The notes: generated by a model not told the origin, from the letters alone. Positions 43,322 to 52,604 are shown, numbered from the stretch's first letter. The stretch is 64,000 nucleotides of DNA from Mariniphaga sp041686935 (GCA_041686935.1 JAWLCW010000004.1:267416-331415), one strand, 5' to 3'. A program made the numbers and translations.

Positions 43322-44163
43322 AAACATTGAACATTAAGGATATTCAGCAGGCTTTGGTGCTTTCAAATGCTGAAGGGTGGAACCAGACCGAAAAGGATTG
43401 GAAACTTTTGGTTGAAAATCAGGAAAATGTTTGTCTGGCGCTGGAGAAGGACGGTAAAATTGTGGCCACTGCAACAGCCATGAATTACGAAAACCAGGTT
43501 GCATGGATTGGGATGGTTCTGGTTGAAAAGAACCATCGGGGCAAAGGTTACAGCAAAATACTTTTGTCAGAAATGTTGAACCGGTTAAAATCATTCAAAA
43601 CCATAAAGCTGGACGCCACACCTGCCGGTCAGCCGGTTTACCGGAAATTCGGATTCCGGAATGAACAGGTCATCAACAGGTTTATTCTTGAATCACCTGC
43701 AACGGATTTGGCGGATTTTGAAAATGTGAATCTGCCAACATGGATTCATTCTACAGACATTTCCGAAATCATAAAATACGACTCGGAAGTTTTTGGAGTC
43801 GGTCGAAATTATCTCACCGAATATTTGGTTAAAGAAAACCCGGATAATTCATGGATGTTAAAAGATCAGGGACAAATGAAGGGCATTGCATTGGGAAGAA
43901 AAGGAACCCGTTTTTTTCAGGTGGGGCCGGTTTCGGCTGAATCTGAAGAGGAGGCCAGAATACTTTTGTCGCAAATGCTAAAATCGTTGCTTCACCAACC
44001 GGTTGTGGTCGATGCTTTGGATGATAAAAAGAATTTCATCACCTGGCTTAACACAGTCGGTTTTAAAAAGCAACGGCAGTTTATCCGGATGGTTTTGGGT
44101 GAAAATTCAAATCCGGGAACGCCTGAAAATCAGTTTTTAATTTGCGGACCGGAGTTTGGATAG
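43309..44163 (+). CDS. GNAT N-acetyltransferase
   Basis: A 284-residue protein, probably starting at GTG 43309 within the end of the DapA-like gene (the next candidate is TTG 43327). It has two GNAT-like halves. The first carries the acetyl-CoA loop EKNHRGKGYSKILLSEML (about 75-92), followed by PVYRKFGF. The second half (about 145-280) lacks a clear loop. The overlap with the upstream gene indicates coupling. Substrate unknown; acetylation of a pathway intermediate or an amino sugar is possible. Confidence 0.82.
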   Translation: MARLKTLNIKDIQQALVLSNAEGWNQTEKDWKLLVENQENVCLALEKDGKIVATATAMNYENQVAWIGMVLVEKNHRGKGYSKILLSEMLNRLKSFKTIKLDATPAGQPVYRKFGFRNEQVINRFILESPATDLADFENVNLPTWIHSTDISEIIKYDSEVFGVGRNYLTEYLVKENPDNSWMLKDQGQMKGIALGRKGTRFFQVGPVSAESEEEARILLSQMLKSLLHQPVVVDALDDKKNFITWLNTVGFKKQRQFIRMVLGENSNPGTPENQFLICGPEFG

Positions 44164-44235
44164 ATGTGTCTTTGCAAGAATCCCCGTGTATTTTTTATCA
44201 AATTGTAATGTTCACCGCGGGAAAATCAACATGAA

Positions 44236-44270
44236 TTTGCAGCCAAAAAAAAGATTAATACTTACTTTTG
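44236..44270 (+). promoter_or_regulatory. Promoter of the sulfatase gene (-33 TTTG, -7 TACTTTTG)
   Basis: TTTG at 44236-44239 and TACTTTTG (TAnnTTTG) at 44263-44270 are separated by 23 bases. The ATG at 44291 follows 20 bases later. Confidence 0.52.
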
Positions 44271-44290
44271 TTTTTATCAATTAAAGCATC

Positions 44291-45796
44291 ATGAAAAAAA
44301 ATAATTTACGTTCCGTTTTTTTTGCTCCGGTATTGTTTTGCTTTTTATTTTTCAACCAGAATTCTGCCCTTGCTCAACAGGAAAAACCCAATGTTCTGCT
44401 GATTTCCATCGACGATCTCAACGACTGGGTGGGGCATTTAGGCGGCCATCCGAAAGTCCAAACCCCGAACATGGACAGACTGGCTGCCGGCGGAGTGGCT
44501 TTTACCAATGCACATGTTCAGGCGCCTATTTGTAATCCGTCGCGGACGAGTTTTTTGACCGGGTTGCGACCCACTACCACAGGAATTTACGGGCTGGGTC
44601 CCTGGTTTCGCGACCTGGAACAATACAGGGATTGGGTAACCTTACCACAGTATTTTGAACAAAACGGATATGTAACCTTAACCACGGGGAAAACCTATCA
44701 CGATGCTTATCCGCCTAAAGAAGACCGTCGGGACGGACCTGAATTCAGCAAATGGGGTTTTCATGGCGGATTTTTTCCCCGCCCGCAGGAACCTTTTGTG
44801 AAAAGCACAGGGCACCCGTTGGTGGATTGGGGCGTTTTTCCGGGAGATGATAAGGATCAAGATGACTGGAAAGTAACTGACTGGGCGATTGAACAATTGA
44901 AGAATCCTCCTGAAAACAAACCTTTTTTCCTGGCAGTGGGAATCAGGCATCCCCATGTTCCATTGTACGCAAGCCAAAAATGGTTCGATCTTTATCCGGA
45001 AGATGAAGTGCTGCTTCCGGTAGTCCGTGCCGACGACCGTGACGATATTCCTCCGTTTGCCTGGTACCTGCACTGGCATTTACCGGAGCCGAGGCTGGCC
45101 TGGCTGGAAATGAATCATGAGTGGAAATCCAAAGTGCGTGCTTATTTGGCAAGTATAAGTTTTGCCGACATGCTGGTGGGAAGGTTGCTCGATGTTCTCG
45201 AAGAAGAGGGACTGGCCGGGAATACCATTGTGGTTCTTTTGTCGGATCACGGTTACCACTTGGGAACCAAAGGGATTACCGGTAAAAACACCTTGTGGCA
45301 TGAATCCACCCGTGTACCTTATATTTTTGCAGGTCCGGGTGTTACAGAAACAGGAAAACAAAGCGATGTCCCGGTGGAATTGCTTGATCTTTATCCAACG
45401 TTAACTGACCTGGCTGGACTGCCTCCAAAACAGGGACTTGAAGGCCGCTCCCTAAAACCGATTCTGGAGAATATAAAACAAAAACGGGAGTGGCCGGCCA
45501 TCTGCACCCACGGCCCCGGAAATCATGTGGTGGTGACTGAACAGTGGCGATTCATTCAATATGCCGATGAATCGCGCGAGTTATACAACAGGCACGATGA
45601 TCCTTATGAGTGGACCAACCTGGCCCGGCACGAAGGTTATAAACCCATTATGGAAAGTCTGGCTAAGTACCTGCCCCAAAGCGCCGCTCCTGCACCCGGA
45701 AGTAAAACCAGAGTAATTGAAATGATTGACGGAGAACCCCACTGGGAAGGAAAAAGAATTTCGAAAGAAGATAAAGTGCCCATGGAATTCAGGTAA
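44291..45796 (+). CDS. Type I sulfatase (iduronate-2-sulfatase-like), exported
   Basis: A 501-residue arylsulfatase-fold enzyme with a Sec signal (to about residue 29). The formylglycine motif CNPSR has Cys81 followed by Thr and Ser (CxPSR consensus), so maturation by an anaerobic-type or FGE-type activating enzyme is required. Metal ligands Asp-Asp are in LLISIDDLNDW, and a second Asp-His pair is in LLSDHGYHLG. Overall pattern (ICNPSRTSFLTGLRPTTTGIYG, with PHVPLYASQKWFDLY) resembles iduronate/uronate 2-sulfatases. It removes sulfate from glycans in the periplasm. A maturase gene is not in this window. Confidence 0.92.
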   Translation: MKKNNLRSVFFAPVLFCFLFFNQNSALAQQEKPNVLLISIDDLNDWVGHLGGHPKVQTPNMDRLAAGGVAFTNAHVQAPICNPSRTSFLTGLRPTTTGIYGLGPWFRDLEQYRDWVTLPQYFEQNGYVTLTTGKTYHDAYPPKEDRRDGPEFSKWGFHGGFFPRPQEPFVKSTGHPLVDWGVFPGDDKDQDDWKVTDWAIEQLKNPPENKPFFLAVGIRHPHVPLYASQKWFDLYPEDEVLLPVVRADDRDDIPPFAWYLHWHLPEPRLAWLEMNHEWKSKVRAYLASISFADMLVGRLLDVLEEEGLAGNTIVVLLSDHGYHLGTKGITGKNTLWHESTRVPYIFAGPGVTETGKQSDVPVELLDLYPTLTDLAGLPPKQGLEGRSLKPILENIKQKREWPAICTHGPGNHVVVTEQWRFIQYADESRELYNRHDDPYEWTNLARHEGYKPIMESLAKYLPQSAAPAPGSKTRVIEMIDGEPHWEGKRISKEDKVPMEFR

Positions 45797-45951
45797 CATG
45801 GTCCCTTTTCAATAGAAATCCAAATAGAAAAACCTTGGTGCAGCTCTTTTTTTTCACCGGCGTTTCAGCCCGGTGGTTGCGTTTTTCCGCCCCTTTTGCC
45901 TGCTTTAGCGTTTAATCCTAATGAGCCACGATGTAACATGCAAAGAATTTC

Positions 45952-45982
45952 TTTGCCAAATTAAAAAAGTTAAATACTTTTA
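45952..45982 (+). promoter_or_regulatory. Promoter before the first GH78 gene (-33 TTTG, -7 TACTTTTA)
   Basis: TTTG at 45952-45955 and TACTTTTA at 45975-45982 are separated by 19 bases, one mismatch from TAnnTTTG. A start here would leave almost no leader before ATG 45991, which favours the ATG at 46018 as the real gene start. Confidence 0.48.
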
Positions 45983-45990
45983 TTGTGAAT

Positions 45991-48681
45991 ATGAAAAACA
46001 ATCTAAACCATTTTTATATGAGTCGGCTTACCATTTTCTTTTCCCTGATTATTCTTCTTTCAATCATTGGCTGCAATTCAGATAACCAACCGCATCTATT
46101 TGATCTTCGTTGCGAAAGCCTGCAAAATCCGCTGGGCATTGACAAAACAACACCCCGTTTTAGCTGGAAAATCAGCAGTAAAAAAAACGGAACCGAACAA
46201 AAAGCCTTTCAGATTCTGGTTGCCGCTGAACGTTCGGATTTAACAGAAAACAAAGCTGATTTATGGAATTCAGGAAAAGTGGAATCCTCTGCGTCAATTT
46301 TTGTGCTGTATCAGGGGCAAAAGCTGAATCCCGGCCATGCAGCCTGGTGGAAAGTCCGCGTTTGGGATGAGGCCGGGAATGTCTCCGGCTGGAGCGAACC
46401 GGCCCGGTTCAGCATTGGGTTGCTCAGTGAAAACGACTGGCAGGCCGTTTACATCTCCTTCAATACCGAAAACGGTTACCGCGAATGTCCGCAACTTTAT
46501 CAGACTTTTGATGTGGATGAAACGGATTCAAATTATTTCCTGCATGTAAATTCGCTGGGGTACCATGAGGTTTTTCTCAACGGCAAAAAAGTGGGTGAGG
46601 GCGTGCTGGCGCCGGCAGTTTCGCAGTTCAACAAACGTTCGCTTATCAACACTTACGATGTTTCCGAACTCCTGCAAAATGGGAAAAACGAAATCATCCT
46701 CTGGCTGGGCAGCGGCTGGTACACTGAGGGTTTGCCCGGAGTGGTAAACAATGGTCCGGTGGTGCGGGCGCAACTGGAAAAAATTGAAAAAAGCGAAAGG
46801 GAAATCATTCTGGCAACCGATGAAAACTGGCAGGGACGGAAAAGCAGCTACACCCGGCACGGAAATTGGCGTCCCGACCGGTTTGGCGGGGAGATAGTGG
46901 ATGGCGTGCTGGCAAAAAATGATTTGCAAACCGAAAATCCCGAAAATTCCTGGCAGCCGGTTTCGCGGGTGAAAATTCCTGAACATAACGCAAGCCCGCA
47001 AATGACGGAACAAAATGCCATTACCGAAACAATCAGTCCGGTTTCCATCAAAGAAATTGCACCCGACACGTTCCTGGTGGATATGGGTAAAAACCTTACC
47101 GGCTGGGTGGAAATACATTTTCCCGACCTGCAAAAAGCGCAGGAAATTAAACTGGATTATTGCGACCATTTAATCGATGGCGAGCGGTTTAACGATCGGA
47201 ACCAATGGAATAAGTATATCGCCTCCGGGAATTCACCCGAAACGTTTATTAATAAGTTCAATTACAACGGATTCCGTTATATTCGAATTACCGGGCTGAA
47301 CGAAAAGCCGGCTGTCGAATCTATCAAAGCCTATCTGATTCACACCGATTTTGAGCCTGCTGCTTCGTTTGAATGTTCCGACCCCGATTTGAATGCCATT
47401 CACGACATGCTTTTTTACACACTTCAGTGCCTGAGCATTGGCGGTGATTTTGTGGATTGTCCGCAAATTGAGCGGTTGGGTTACGGCGGCGACGGAAATG
47501 CATCCACTTTAACGGCTCAAATCATGTTTAACCTGGCGCCGGTTTACAACCACTGGCTTCAGGCATGGGCCGATGTCATTCGTGAAGACGGCGGAATGCC
47601 TCACACCGCCCCGAATCCTTACCGTGCCGGCGGCGGTCCTTACTGGTGTGGTTTTATTATTACGGCTTCGTGGCAAACGTATCTGAATTACGGCGACACC
47701 CAGGTGTTGGAAAAATATTATCCGGTTATGCAGAAATGGCTGGGATATGTGGAAAAATATACGGTTGACGGTTTGCTAAAACGCTGGCCCGACACCGATT
47801 ACCGCGGCTGGTACCTTGGCGACTGGGCCACGCCGGAGGGGATTGACCAGACGGATGAAACTTCCGTTGACCTTGTGAATAATTCCTTTATCGCGGTATG
47901 TTTCGATAATATGGAACGTATGGCCAAAGTTCTGGGAAAACCTGAAGATGCCCGTTTTTATGCTTCAAAAAAGAAACAGGTACAGGAAAAGATTCACGAC
48001 ACATTTTTTGATGAAACAGCCAATTCGTATGCCACCGGAACACAGATTGACCTGGCATTTCCGATGATTGCCGGTGTGGTTCCTCAGGAAAATTTAAAAG
48101 AGGTGGAAAATTCACTGTATCACGAAACCGAAGTGAACCGGAACGGGCATCTGGCAACCGGACTGGTGGGATTGCCGGTGTTAACCGAATGGGTGGTGGA
48201 AAACAACGAGGCTGATTTGATGTATTCCATGTTGAAAAAGCGGGATTACCCCGGCTACCTGTACATGATTGACAACGGCGCCACCACCACCTGGGAGCAC
48301 TGGAACGGTGCCCGCAGCCACATTCACAACTGCTACAACGGCATTGGCTCTTGGTTTTACCAGGCGGTTGGCGGAATCCGTCCGGTGGAAAATGTGCCGG
48401 CTTACCGGAAAGTTCGCATTCAGCCCCAAATCCCCGATGGCGTAACCTGGGCCACTACGTCTCAGGAAACACCTTTCGGAAAACTGGTGGTGAACTGGAA
48501 TTTAACCGGTGAAATGCTGGAACTGGAAATTGAGATTCCGGTGGGAGTAGAAGCGGAGGTGGTAATCCCACCTTTTGCAAAATCTTATACATTGAATGAC
48601 AAAAAATACGAATTGGCTGGAATAGAGGAAGATGAGGTGGCGTTGAAAAGCGGGAAATACTCATTTCAATTGAGCAGGTGA
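45991..48681 (+). CDS. GH78 alpha-L-rhamnosidase, lipoprotein
   Basis: About 896 residues from ATG 45991; the ATG at 46018 gives MSRLTIFFSLIILLSIIGC, a better lipoprotein signal, and suits the promoter spacing. The GH78 order is seen: N-terminal sandwich (FDLRCESLQNPLGIDKTTPRFSW), the second sandwich, then the alpha-barrel with DCPQIERLGYGGDGNAS that carries the acid residue, and a closing beta-sandwich. It hydrolyses terminal alpha-L-rhamnose by inversion. The lipobox suggests display on the outer or inner membrane face. A weak hairpin overlaps the stop. Confidence 0.93.
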   Translation: MKNNLNHFYMSRLTIFFSLIILLSIIGCNSDNQPHLFDLRCESLQNPLGIDKTTPRFSWKISSKKNGTEQKAFQILVAAERSDLTENKADLWNSGKVESSASIFVLYQGQKLNPGHAAWWKVRVWDEAGNVSGWSEPARFSIGLLSENDWQAVYISFNTENGYRECPQLYQTFDVDETDSNYFLHVNSLGYHEVFLNGKKVGEGVLAPAVSQFNKRSLINTYDVSELLQNGKNEIILWLGSGWYTEGLPGVVNNGPVVRAQLEKIEKSEREIILATDENWQGRKSSYTRHGNWRPDRFGGEIVDGVLAKNDLQTENPENSWQPVSRVKIPEHNASPQMTEQNAITETISPVSIKEIAPDTFLVDMGKNLTGWVEIHFPDLQKAQEIKLDYCDHLIDGERFNDRNQWNKYIASGNSPETFINKFNYNGFRYIRITGLNEKPAVESIKAYLIHTDFEPAASFECSDPDLNAIHDMLFYTLQCLSIGGDFVDCPQIERLGYGGDGNASTLTAQIMFNLAPVYNHWLQAWADVIREDGGMPHTAPNPYRAGGGPYWCGFIITASWQTYLNYGDTQVLEKYYPVMQKWLGYVEKYTVDGLLKRWPDTDYRGWYLGDWATPEGIDQTDETSVDLVNNSFIAVCFDNMERMAKVLGKPEDARFYASKKKQVQEKIHDTFFDETANSYATGTQIDLAFPMIAGVVPQENLKEVENSLYHETEVNRNGHLATGLVGLPVLTEWVVENNEADLMYSMLKKRDYPGYLYMIDNGATTTWEHWNGARSHIHNCYNGIGSWFYQAVGGIRPVENVPAYRKVRIQPQIPDGVTWATTSQETPFGKLVVNWNLTGEMLELEIEIPVGVEAEVVIPPFAKSYTLNDKKYELAGIEEDEVALKSGKYSFQLSR

Positions 48682-48699
48682 CTTTAAATCACCAGCTCA
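48671..48699 (+). terminator. Hairpin overlapping the GH78 stop codon
   Basis: TGAGCAGGTGA pairs with TCACCAGCTCA, one mismatch, loop CTTTAAA. No T-run follows, so termination is uncertain. Confidence 0.35.
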
Positions 48700-48710
48700 A
48701 TAAAATAAAA

Positions 48711-48810
48711 GTGCAACGAATAAACTGTTTATTTGTCGCAACAAATGCGATGATTAGTTTTTCGTGCGGCAAATAAGCCGTATATTTGATGCAAAATATG
48801 CAACGAATGA
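48711..48810. promoter_or_regulatory. Cluster of operator-like half-sites before and over the Fic start
   Basis: An imperfect palindrome, GTGCAACGAATAAA-ctg-TTTATTTGTCGCAAC, lies at 48711-48742. A second inverted pair, TGCGGCAAATA and TATTTGATGCA, is at 48766-48793. A fifth half-site, TGCAACGAATGA, overlaps the first codons at 48799-48810. All fit a loose consensus TGCrnCrAATA. The downstream protein has a C-terminal winged-helix-like region, so autoregulation is plausible. Confidence 0.5.
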
Positions 48811-49910
48811 AAGCATTTATTTATCAGCAAGTCAACTGGCCAAATTTCACCTGGATAAATGATGATGTAGTTAACCTGCTGAGTGAAGCGAGGAATTTAC
48901 AGGGCAGACTCATGGGGAAAATGGAATCGTTGGGTTTCGACCTGAGGAATGAAGCCCTGCTTGAAACGTTGACACTCGATGTCGTAAAATCGTCAGAAAT
49001 TGAAGGCGAATTTTTAAACCCCGACCAGGTTCGCTCCTCAATAGCCCGCAGGTTGGGGATGGAAATAGCAGGTTCAGTAGAGTCGGACAGGAATGTTGAC
49101 GGCGTTGTTGAAATGATGCTGGATGCCACGCAAAATTGTTTTAACCCGTTAACAGCAGACAGACTTTTTGACTGGCATGCGGCACTGTTCTCCACAGGAC
49201 GAAGCGGAATGTACAAGATAACAGTTGCCGACTGGCGAAAGGATACGACCGGGCCCATGCAAGTTGTATCGGGTGCTTTGGGAAAGGAAAAGGTACATTT
49301 TCAGGCACCGGATTCATCATTGGTTGAAAAGGAAATGATGCCGTTTCTGAATTGGTTTAACGAGGTTTCAAAAATTGATTTGGTACTTAAAGCGGCAGTA
49401 GCTCATTTATGGTTTGTTACCATACACCCGTTTGAAGATGGGAATGGCAGAATTGCAAGAGCACTGACGGATATGTTACTGGCTCAGTCAGACAGAAGCA
49501 ATCAGCGTTTTTACAGTATGTCGGCACAGATACGAACAGAAAGAAAAGCGTACTATGAAATACTGGAAAAGACACAAAAAGGGAATCTTGATATTACAGC
49601 GTGGATGATATGGTTTTTAAGGTGTTTAATAAATGCTTTGCAATCGACTGATGTTGTGTTGGGCAGAGTTTTGTTTAAAGCGGTTTTTTGGTCAAAGCAC
49701 TCAAAAACATCGATTAATGAAAGACAGAACAATCTGTTGAATAAGTTACTGGATGGATTCGAGGGGAAACTGACCTCGTCAAAATGGGCAAAGATTGCAA
49801 AATGCTCGAAAGACACTGCGATACGAGACATTAATGATTTGATAGACAAAAACATTTTGCAAAAAGAAGCAGCAGGAGGACGGAGTACAAATTATGAATT
49901 GGTTAAATGA
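48789..49910 (+). CDS. Fic family protein with inhibitory motif and C-terminal winged helix
   Basis: From ATG 48789 it has 373 residues; ATG 48807 gives MKAFIYQQVNWPNF, closer to family starts. An N-terminal DUF4172-like domain contains SSEIEGEFLN, matching the (S/T)xxxE(G/N) autoinhibitory motif, N-terminal to the Fic domain (class II). The Fic motif HPFEDGNGRIAR has the catalytic His213. The end (KWAKIAKCSKDTAIRDINDLIDKNIL) is a winged-helix DNA-binding region. Such proteins add AMP or another group to targets, and many act as regulators. It lies between two rhamnosidase genes, and operator-like sites precede it. Target unknown. Confidence 0.9.
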   Translation: MQNMQRMKAFIYQQVNWPNFTWINDDVVNLLSEARNLQGRLMGKMESLGFDLRNEALLETLTLDVVKSSEIEGEFLNPDQVRSSIARRLGMEIAGSVESDRNVDGVVEMMLDATQNCFNPLTADRLFDWHAALFSTGRSGMYKITVADWRKDTTGPMQVVSGALGKEKVHFQAPDSSLVEKEMMPFLNWFNEVSKIDLVLKAAVAHLWFVTIHPFEDGNGRIARALTDMLLAQSDRSNQRFYSMSAQIRTERKAYYEILEKTQKGNLDITAWMIWFLRCLINALQSTDVVLGRVLFKAVFWSKHSKTSINERQNNLLNKLLDGFEGKLTSSKWAKIAKCSKDTAIRDINDLIDKNILQKEAAGGRSTNYELVK

Positions 49911-49989
49911 ATCAAAGCGTTTTGAGGGTTCTTAATAACGAACAAATAAAGCAAAACAAACTCTTAAAAACAGTTATAAATTACAGGCA

Positions 49990-52407
49990 ATGATGAAAAA
50001 TCTTTCGGTAGTACTTTTATTATTTGTGATGGCATGTACATCTCCCGGCGTTTCCGAACCGGAATTGATGAAGGAAGCTGTGCCCGTTTGGGCCGAAGGC
50101 CGTGAAACAGAAATGAACCTGACGCTGGGTTTTCAGGGTGTTTTTCAGGCTGAAAAAAACAGCGATTTTACATTGCGGATAACTGCCTCCACGCTATACC
50201 GTGTGTTTTTGAACGGCGAGTTTCTGGGATACGGTCCGGCGCGGACAGCTCACGGTTTTTTCCGGGTAGATGAATACGACATCGGAGATGTTGTGCAATC
50301 GGGCGAAAACATACTGGCCGTTGAGGTGGCCGGTTACAATGTGAACACCTACTACACCCTCGACCAGCCATCATTTTTGCAGGCCGAACTGGAATCGGAC
50401 GGCAAAATTGTTCTGGCCACCGGAAATGACCGGGGATTCAAAGCATTTGAGTTGAAAGAACGCCTGCAGAAAGTGGAACGATACAGTTTTCAACGCCCGT
50501 TTACCGAATACTACCGGTTAGATGAAGGTTTTGATGTCTGGAAAACGTCGGCAGATGTTTCGCTCAGTCCTCTGAAACTTGCCGAACAACCCGGAGGAAA
50601 ACTGATTCCAAGAAACCTGTTCATGCCTGAATTTGAAACTTTGCAGCCTGAGGAAATTTATGCCAATGGCACTATTGATTTTCAAAAACCCGAACGGTAC
50701 TACAAAGACCGGTCGCTGGTGCGCATCAGCGAGCAATTTAAAGGCTACCCGGAACCGGAAATCGAAGTTTTACCTTCGCAACTGATGCAGGAAATAACAA
50801 TCCAAACCATGACACAGGTTTCGGAAAAATATTCGGGTAATCCGGTTGTTCTGGCTAAAAATAAGTTTGTCACTTTCGATTTTGGTACTAATCTCTCGGG
50901 ATTTATCGGAAGCCGGATAACTTGTTCCGAGCCCTCCACCATTATTTTCCATTTCGATGAAATCCTTACCGACGGCGATGTGAATTCCAAAAAGCGGATG
51001 GCTGATGTAAACAATCAGGTGGTGTATGAACTGGAGCCGGGAACTTACGCGCTGGAAACCTTTGAGTCCTACACATTCAAATATTTGAAAGCCATTGTAA
51101 CAGCCGGCAACTGCACCATTCATGATGTTTACATCCGGGAATATGCGTATCCCGACAATCCTCGGGCAACTTTTGCCAGCAGCAATCCGAAATTGAACGC
51201 CATTTACGATGCCGCCCGGCAGACCTTCCGGCAAAACGCGGTGGATATATTTATGGACTGTCCCTCGCGCGAGCGGGCCGGCTGGCTGTGCGACAGCTAT
51301 TTTATGGCCATCATGGAAAAAGGATTTACCGGCAAATCGGACGTGGCTCACAATTTTTACGAGAACTATGCGCTGGCCGACGGCTTTGAATTTCTTCCCG
51401 ACGGAATGCTGCCCATGTGCTTTCCCGCCGACCACAACGACGGGGTGTTTATTCCCAATTGGGCCATGTGGTTTATCGTTCAGATTGAAGATTATGCAAG
51501 CAGGGGAGGAGACCCGGAATTGATTGCCAAACTGGAACCCCGGATTGCGGCATTGCTCGGTTATTTCGAAGCCTTTGAAAACGAATCCGGTCTGCTGGAA
51601 AAGCTGGACAGCTGGATTTTTGTGGAATGGTCGCGCGCCAACGATTTTGTGCAGGATGTGAATTACCCCACCAACATGCTTTATAGTGCTGCTCTGGAAA
51701 AAGCCGGGAAACTGTATCAGAACGACGAATGGTCAAATAAAGCCGGAAAGGTAAAACAAGCCATTCTGGAACAATCGTTTAACGGGGAGTTTTTTGTGGA
51801 TAACGCCGTTCGCAGTGAAAACGGAGAGCTTGTTGTTACCGAAAACACTACGGAAGTTTGTCAGTACTACGCTTTCTTTTTTAACATAGCCTCGCCCGAA
51901 ACCCATCCGGATTTGTGGAAAAAACTGACCACCGAATTTGGTCCCAACCGCGACGACACAAAAACGTATCCCGATGTTTTTCGAGCCAATGCGTTTATCG
52001 GCAATTACCTCCGTATGGACATCCTGTCGAAATACGGACTGCAAAGCCAGTTGCTGAACGAAGTCCAGGATTATTTTTACTACATGGCAGAGCGCACCGG
52101 CACTTTGTGGGAAAATATGAGCGCACATGCTAGTTGCAATCATGGTTTTGCCTCGTACCTGGGACATATTTTATATCGAGATGTTCTGGGAATCAGCAAT
52201 ATCGATTACCTTGAAAAAGAAGTAACCATCCGGTTTACCGACATCGGTCTGGACGAATGTTCCGGCGCAGTTCCGGTTGACGATGGAGTGATTGAACTGC
52301 AATGGAAACACGCAGGCAATCAGATTCACTATTCGCTAAAAGTTCCGGAGGATTTTACGGTGAAAGTGGAAAATTTAACCTCTTTTGAACTGGCTGAGAA
52401 AGAATGA
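49990..52407 (+). CDS. GH78-like alpha-L-rhamnosidase, lipoprotein
   Basis: An 805-residue protein with lipobox LFVMACTS (mature Cys near 16). The N-terminal sandwich has LYRVFLNGEFLGYGPAR. The helical barrel carries FMDCPSRERAGWLCDSYF, the equivalent of the DCPxRERxGWxGD acid motif but with Cys-Asp in place of Gly-Asp. It differs strongly from the GH78 at 45991, so the pair probably cleave different linkages or positions. It is followed by a 137-bp inverted-repeat element and the DUF5107 gene. Confidence 0.88.
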   Translation: MMKNLSVVLLLFVMACTSPGVSEPELMKEAVPVWAEGRETEMNLTLGFQGVFQAEKNSDFTLRITASTLYRVFLNGEFLGYGPARTAHGFFRVDEYDIGDVVQSGENILAVEVAGYNVNTYYTLDQPSFLQAELESDGKIVLATGNDRGFKAFELKERLQKVERYSFQRPFTEYYRLDEGFDVWKTSADVSLSPLKLAEQPGGKLIPRNLFMPEFETLQPEEIYANGTIDFQKPERYYKDRSLVRISEQFKGYPEPEIEVLPSQLMQEITIQTMTQVSEKYSGNPVVLAKNKFVTFDFGTNLSGFIGSRITCSEPSTIIFHFDEILTDGDVNSKKRMADVNNQVVYELEPGTYALETFESYTFKYLKAIVTAGNCTIHDVYIREYAYPDNPRATFASSNPKLNAIYDAARQTFRQNAVDIFMDCPSRERAGWLCDSYFMAIMEKGFTGKSDVAHNFYENYALADGFEFLPDGMLPMCFPADHNDGVFIPNWAMWFIVQIEDYASRGGDPELIAKLEPRIAALLGYFEAFENESGLLEKLDSWIFVEWSRANDFVQDVNYPTNMLYSAALEKAGKLYQNDEWSNKAGKVKQAILEQSFNGEFFVDNAVRSENGELVVTENTTEVCQYYAFFFNIASPETHPDLWKKLTTEFGPNRDDTKTYPDVFRANAFIGNYLRMDILSKYGLQSQLLNEVQDYFYYMAERTGTLWENMSAHASCNHGFASYLGHILYRDVLGISNIDYLEKEVTIRFTDIGLDECSGAVPVDDGVIELQWKHAGNQIHYSLKVPEDFTVKVENLTSFELAEKE

Positions 52408-52431
52408 AAATATATTTTTGAGAAAATATTA

Positions 52432-52568
52432 TTCAATGTCGTTTAGTTTAGTAAATATTGTATTTCAAATTTGTTTGACGTTGTCAGGAGCTTCGCACGC
52501 TGACAAGTCTGCGGTGCATAACCTGTCAACGTCTATAGACTTGACAGCGTTAACTAAACGACATTGAA
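52432..52568. mobile_element. 137-bp inverted-repeat element (MITE-like)
   Basis: Perfect 17-bp terminal inverted repeats: TTCAATGTCGTTTAGTT at 52432-52448 and its complement at 52552-52568. Inside are GACGTTGTCAGG and CCTGTCAACGTC, then CGCTGACAAGTCT and AGACTTGACAGCG, each pair with one mismatch, in order a-b-a'-b'. No protein is encoded and no clear target duplication is seen. It fills the space between the GH78-like and DUF5107 genes. Confidence 0.8.
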
Positions 52569-52604
52569 ATGTTATTGCAGAATTAAATTAACCAATAGAA
52601 TTTT

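Noticed and set aside
45855..45875. Terminator CACCGG/CCGGTG after the sulfatase gene
   Set aside because: The T-run lies before the stem on the plus strand and only a weak GTTTTT follows at a distance; too weak to call.
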